Of a DNA stretch of 64,000 bases, positions 63,251-64,000 are shown piece after piece. The notes beneath the pieces were generated by a model. The model saw only the letters and a program-made list of their open reading frames with translations, was not told where the DNA came from and ran no database searches. How positions within the stretch are numbered: the stretch's first letter is position 1; every line of letters starts with the position of its first letter. The stretch covers positions 62,001-126,000 of the forward strand of contig NZ_JAMOHV010000003.1 in the NCBI RefSeq assembly GCF_024448505.1, written 5' to 3'. Origin of the DNA: Stutzerimonas degradans (GTDB lineage: Bacteria > Pseudomonadota > Gammaproteobacteria > Pseudomonadales > Pseudomonadaceae). The position numbers and the translations under genes are program-made.

Positions 63251-63478
63251 CTACGGGCGCAAGGCCCGGGCATAGCTGTACAGGAACAGGTTGCGTACCT
63301 GTTCCTTGAGCACACAGGGTTCACTGGTGCTCAGCTCGTGCAGATCCAGGTCTCCCTGCTCGCGCAGTTCCTCCAGAGCTTCGCCTTCCAGCGATACGCA
63401 GACTGTTCCCGTTTGCCGGTTGAGTATGCGCAGGTAGGGTTGTGGTCGGTCCAGCCAGGCATCGATCAGATAAGTCAT
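63251..63478 (-). CDS. Small conserved protein with upstream Fur box
   Basis: The 75-residue protein begins MTYLIDAWLDRPQPYLRILNRQTG and ends in VLKEQVRNLFLYSYARALRP. It has two cysteines, is mostly beta then helical, and has no signal peptide. It resembles the small P. aeruginosa protein PA4570 in position and size; its function is not known to me. A Fur box begins 25 bp upstream of the start, so it is probably made under iron limitation. Confidence 0.78.
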   Translation of the reverse strand: MTYLIDAWLDRPQPYLRILNRQTGTVCVSLEGEALEELREQGDLDLHELSTSEPCVLKEQVRNLFLYSYARALRP

Positions 63479-63502
63479 GCGGCACCTCCAGTTGAATGTA
63501 TT

Positions 63503-63521
63503 AATGAGAATAATTGTTATT
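63503..63521. promoter_or_regulatory. Fur box AATGAGAATAATTGTTATT
   Basis: The 19-bp sequence follows the Pseudomonas Fur-box pattern (AATGAGAAT-n-ATT-n-T-ATT). It lies 25-43 bp upstream of the start of the 75-residue gene on the minus strand, overlapping where its promoter should be. Confidence 0.72.
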
Positions 63522-63540
63522 CGCAGGAGTGCAAGCGCAG

Positions 63541-63566
63541 AAAGACCACCGTGCGAAGGGTGGTCT
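63541..63566 (-). terminator. Terminator of ispB
   Basis: On the minus strand AGACCACC and GGTGGTCT form an 8-bp stem with an 8-base loop followed by TTTCT, 54 bp after the ispB stop. The T-run is short. Confidence 0.6.
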
Positions 63567-63619
63567 GGAAAAGGAGGGATTGGATTTCGCTAGCGCCGAC
63601 TGGCGCGAAGGTGGCTCGC

Positions 63620-64000
63620 TTAGTGAGTGCGGGCGATGGCGAAACGGCTCAGTTCCACCAGCGCGTCGCGGTAGTGGTTGGCGGGAATGAGTTCCAGGCA
63701 GCCAATGGCGCGCTCGACATGGTTGCGTGCCAGCTGTGCGGTATAGGCCAGTGCACCCGAGGCTTCGACCGCGCTGCGGATGCTTTCCAGATCTTCGACG
63801 CCGCCCTTCTGAATTGCGCGACGAACCAGTTCGGCCTGTTCAGCGGTGCCTTCGCGCATGGTGTAAATCAGCGGCAGCGTTGGTTTACCTTCGGCCAGAT
63901 CGTCGCCGACGTTCTTGCCCAGGGTTTCCGCGTCGCCCTGGTAGTCCAGCAGGTCATCGACCAGCTGGAAGGCGATGCCGAGCTGGTCGCCGAAGGTGCG
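63620..64000 (-). CDS. ispB: Octaprenyl diphosphate synthase IspB, C-terminal part (cut by window edge)
   Basis: The 126 visible residues begin RTFGDQLGIAFQLVDDLLDYQGD, the second aspartate-rich motif (DDxxD) of long-chain trans-prenyl diphosphate synthases, then GKNVGDDLAEGKPTLPLIY, and end in SRFAIARTH. The enzyme makes the C40 side chain of ubiquinone (or the C45 one in many pseudomonads). The first part lies beyond the right edge. A hairpin terminator follows the stop. Confidence 0.92.
   Translation of the reverse strand, partial: RTFGDQLGIAFQLVDDLLDYQGDAETLGKNVGDDLAEGKPTLPLIYTMREGTAEQAELVRRAIQKGGVEDLESIRSAVEASGALAYTAQLARNHVERAIGCLELIPANHYRDALVELSRFAIARTH

Overview
The window is high-GC gammaproteobacterial chromosome. 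ColR/ColS with WarA/WarB-like neighbours, a MapZ-type PilZ protein, cytochrome c551 peroxidase, a norCBQD cluster and a FklB-to-IspB neighbourhood all point to Pseudomonas in the broad sense, probably a denitrifying member such as the stutzeri or mendocina groups; the species cannot be fixed from sequence reading alone. Genes are dense on both strands. I saw no rRNA, tRNA, IS element, prophage or CRISPR array.

Layout. 1-9.8 kb: the start of an adenine/adenosine deaminase, housekeeping and small stress genes (YigZ, a cysteine-rich copper-binding helical bundle, a CHASE-GGDEF diguanylate cyclase, NYN-LOTUS, cold-shock-DUF1294, YjdM, thioesterase, a c4-like dihaem cytochrome), cytosine deaminase and a PhyH dioxygenase. 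9.8-16.3 kb: one leftward operon joining a thermostable-haemolysin-family protein, an acyl-adenylating enzyme, a haem-oxygenase-like diiron enzyme with the UndA ligand spacing, an SDR, a secreted TPR protein and a QseBC/PmrAB-like two-component system. A perfect CTTAAG-N5-CTTAAG box lies in the operon promoter, suggesting that the system controls its own operon.

16.4-26.8 kb: an envelope-maintenance block around ColRS, with WarA, WarB, DgkA, two LtaS-type alkaline-phosphatase-fold membrane enzymes, a PAP2 phosphatase, an SdiA-regulated-family protein and a lipoprotein. An identical 18-bp motif precedes warA and the SdiA-regulated gene, and a weaker copy lies in the colR/ltaS-like divergent promoter. 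26.8-31.7 kb: an ECF sigma factor, zinc anti-sigma factor and periplasmic sensor beside an SHP-DHC cytochrome pair and a divergent cytochrome b561 fused to an FAD/NAD(P) reductase and a 2Fe-2S ferredoxin, which could form a complete NAD(P)H-to-SHP electron chain.

31.8-51.8 kb: core metabolism and regulation: TrmA, a purine permease, a DJ-1 protein, RlmG, Fpr, GdhA (two NtrC-type sites upstream), EttA, GlyA, a COG0523 GTPase, YbdD, a CstA/BtsT transporter with a divergent NarL-type two-component system, MapZ, RadA and MscL. Gaps here carry short GTAGGGTGGA palindromic repeats. 51.8-58.7 kb: a nitric oxide reductase cluster (norD, norQ, norB, a NorC with an extra cytochrome domain, a 36-residue membrane peptide, a cupin) followed by ccpR with an ANR/FNR box. 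58.9-64 kb: a Lon-related protease, a conserved small protein flanked by DnaA-box-like sequences, YqhA, FklB, a Fur-box-preceded 75-residue protein and the end of ispB.
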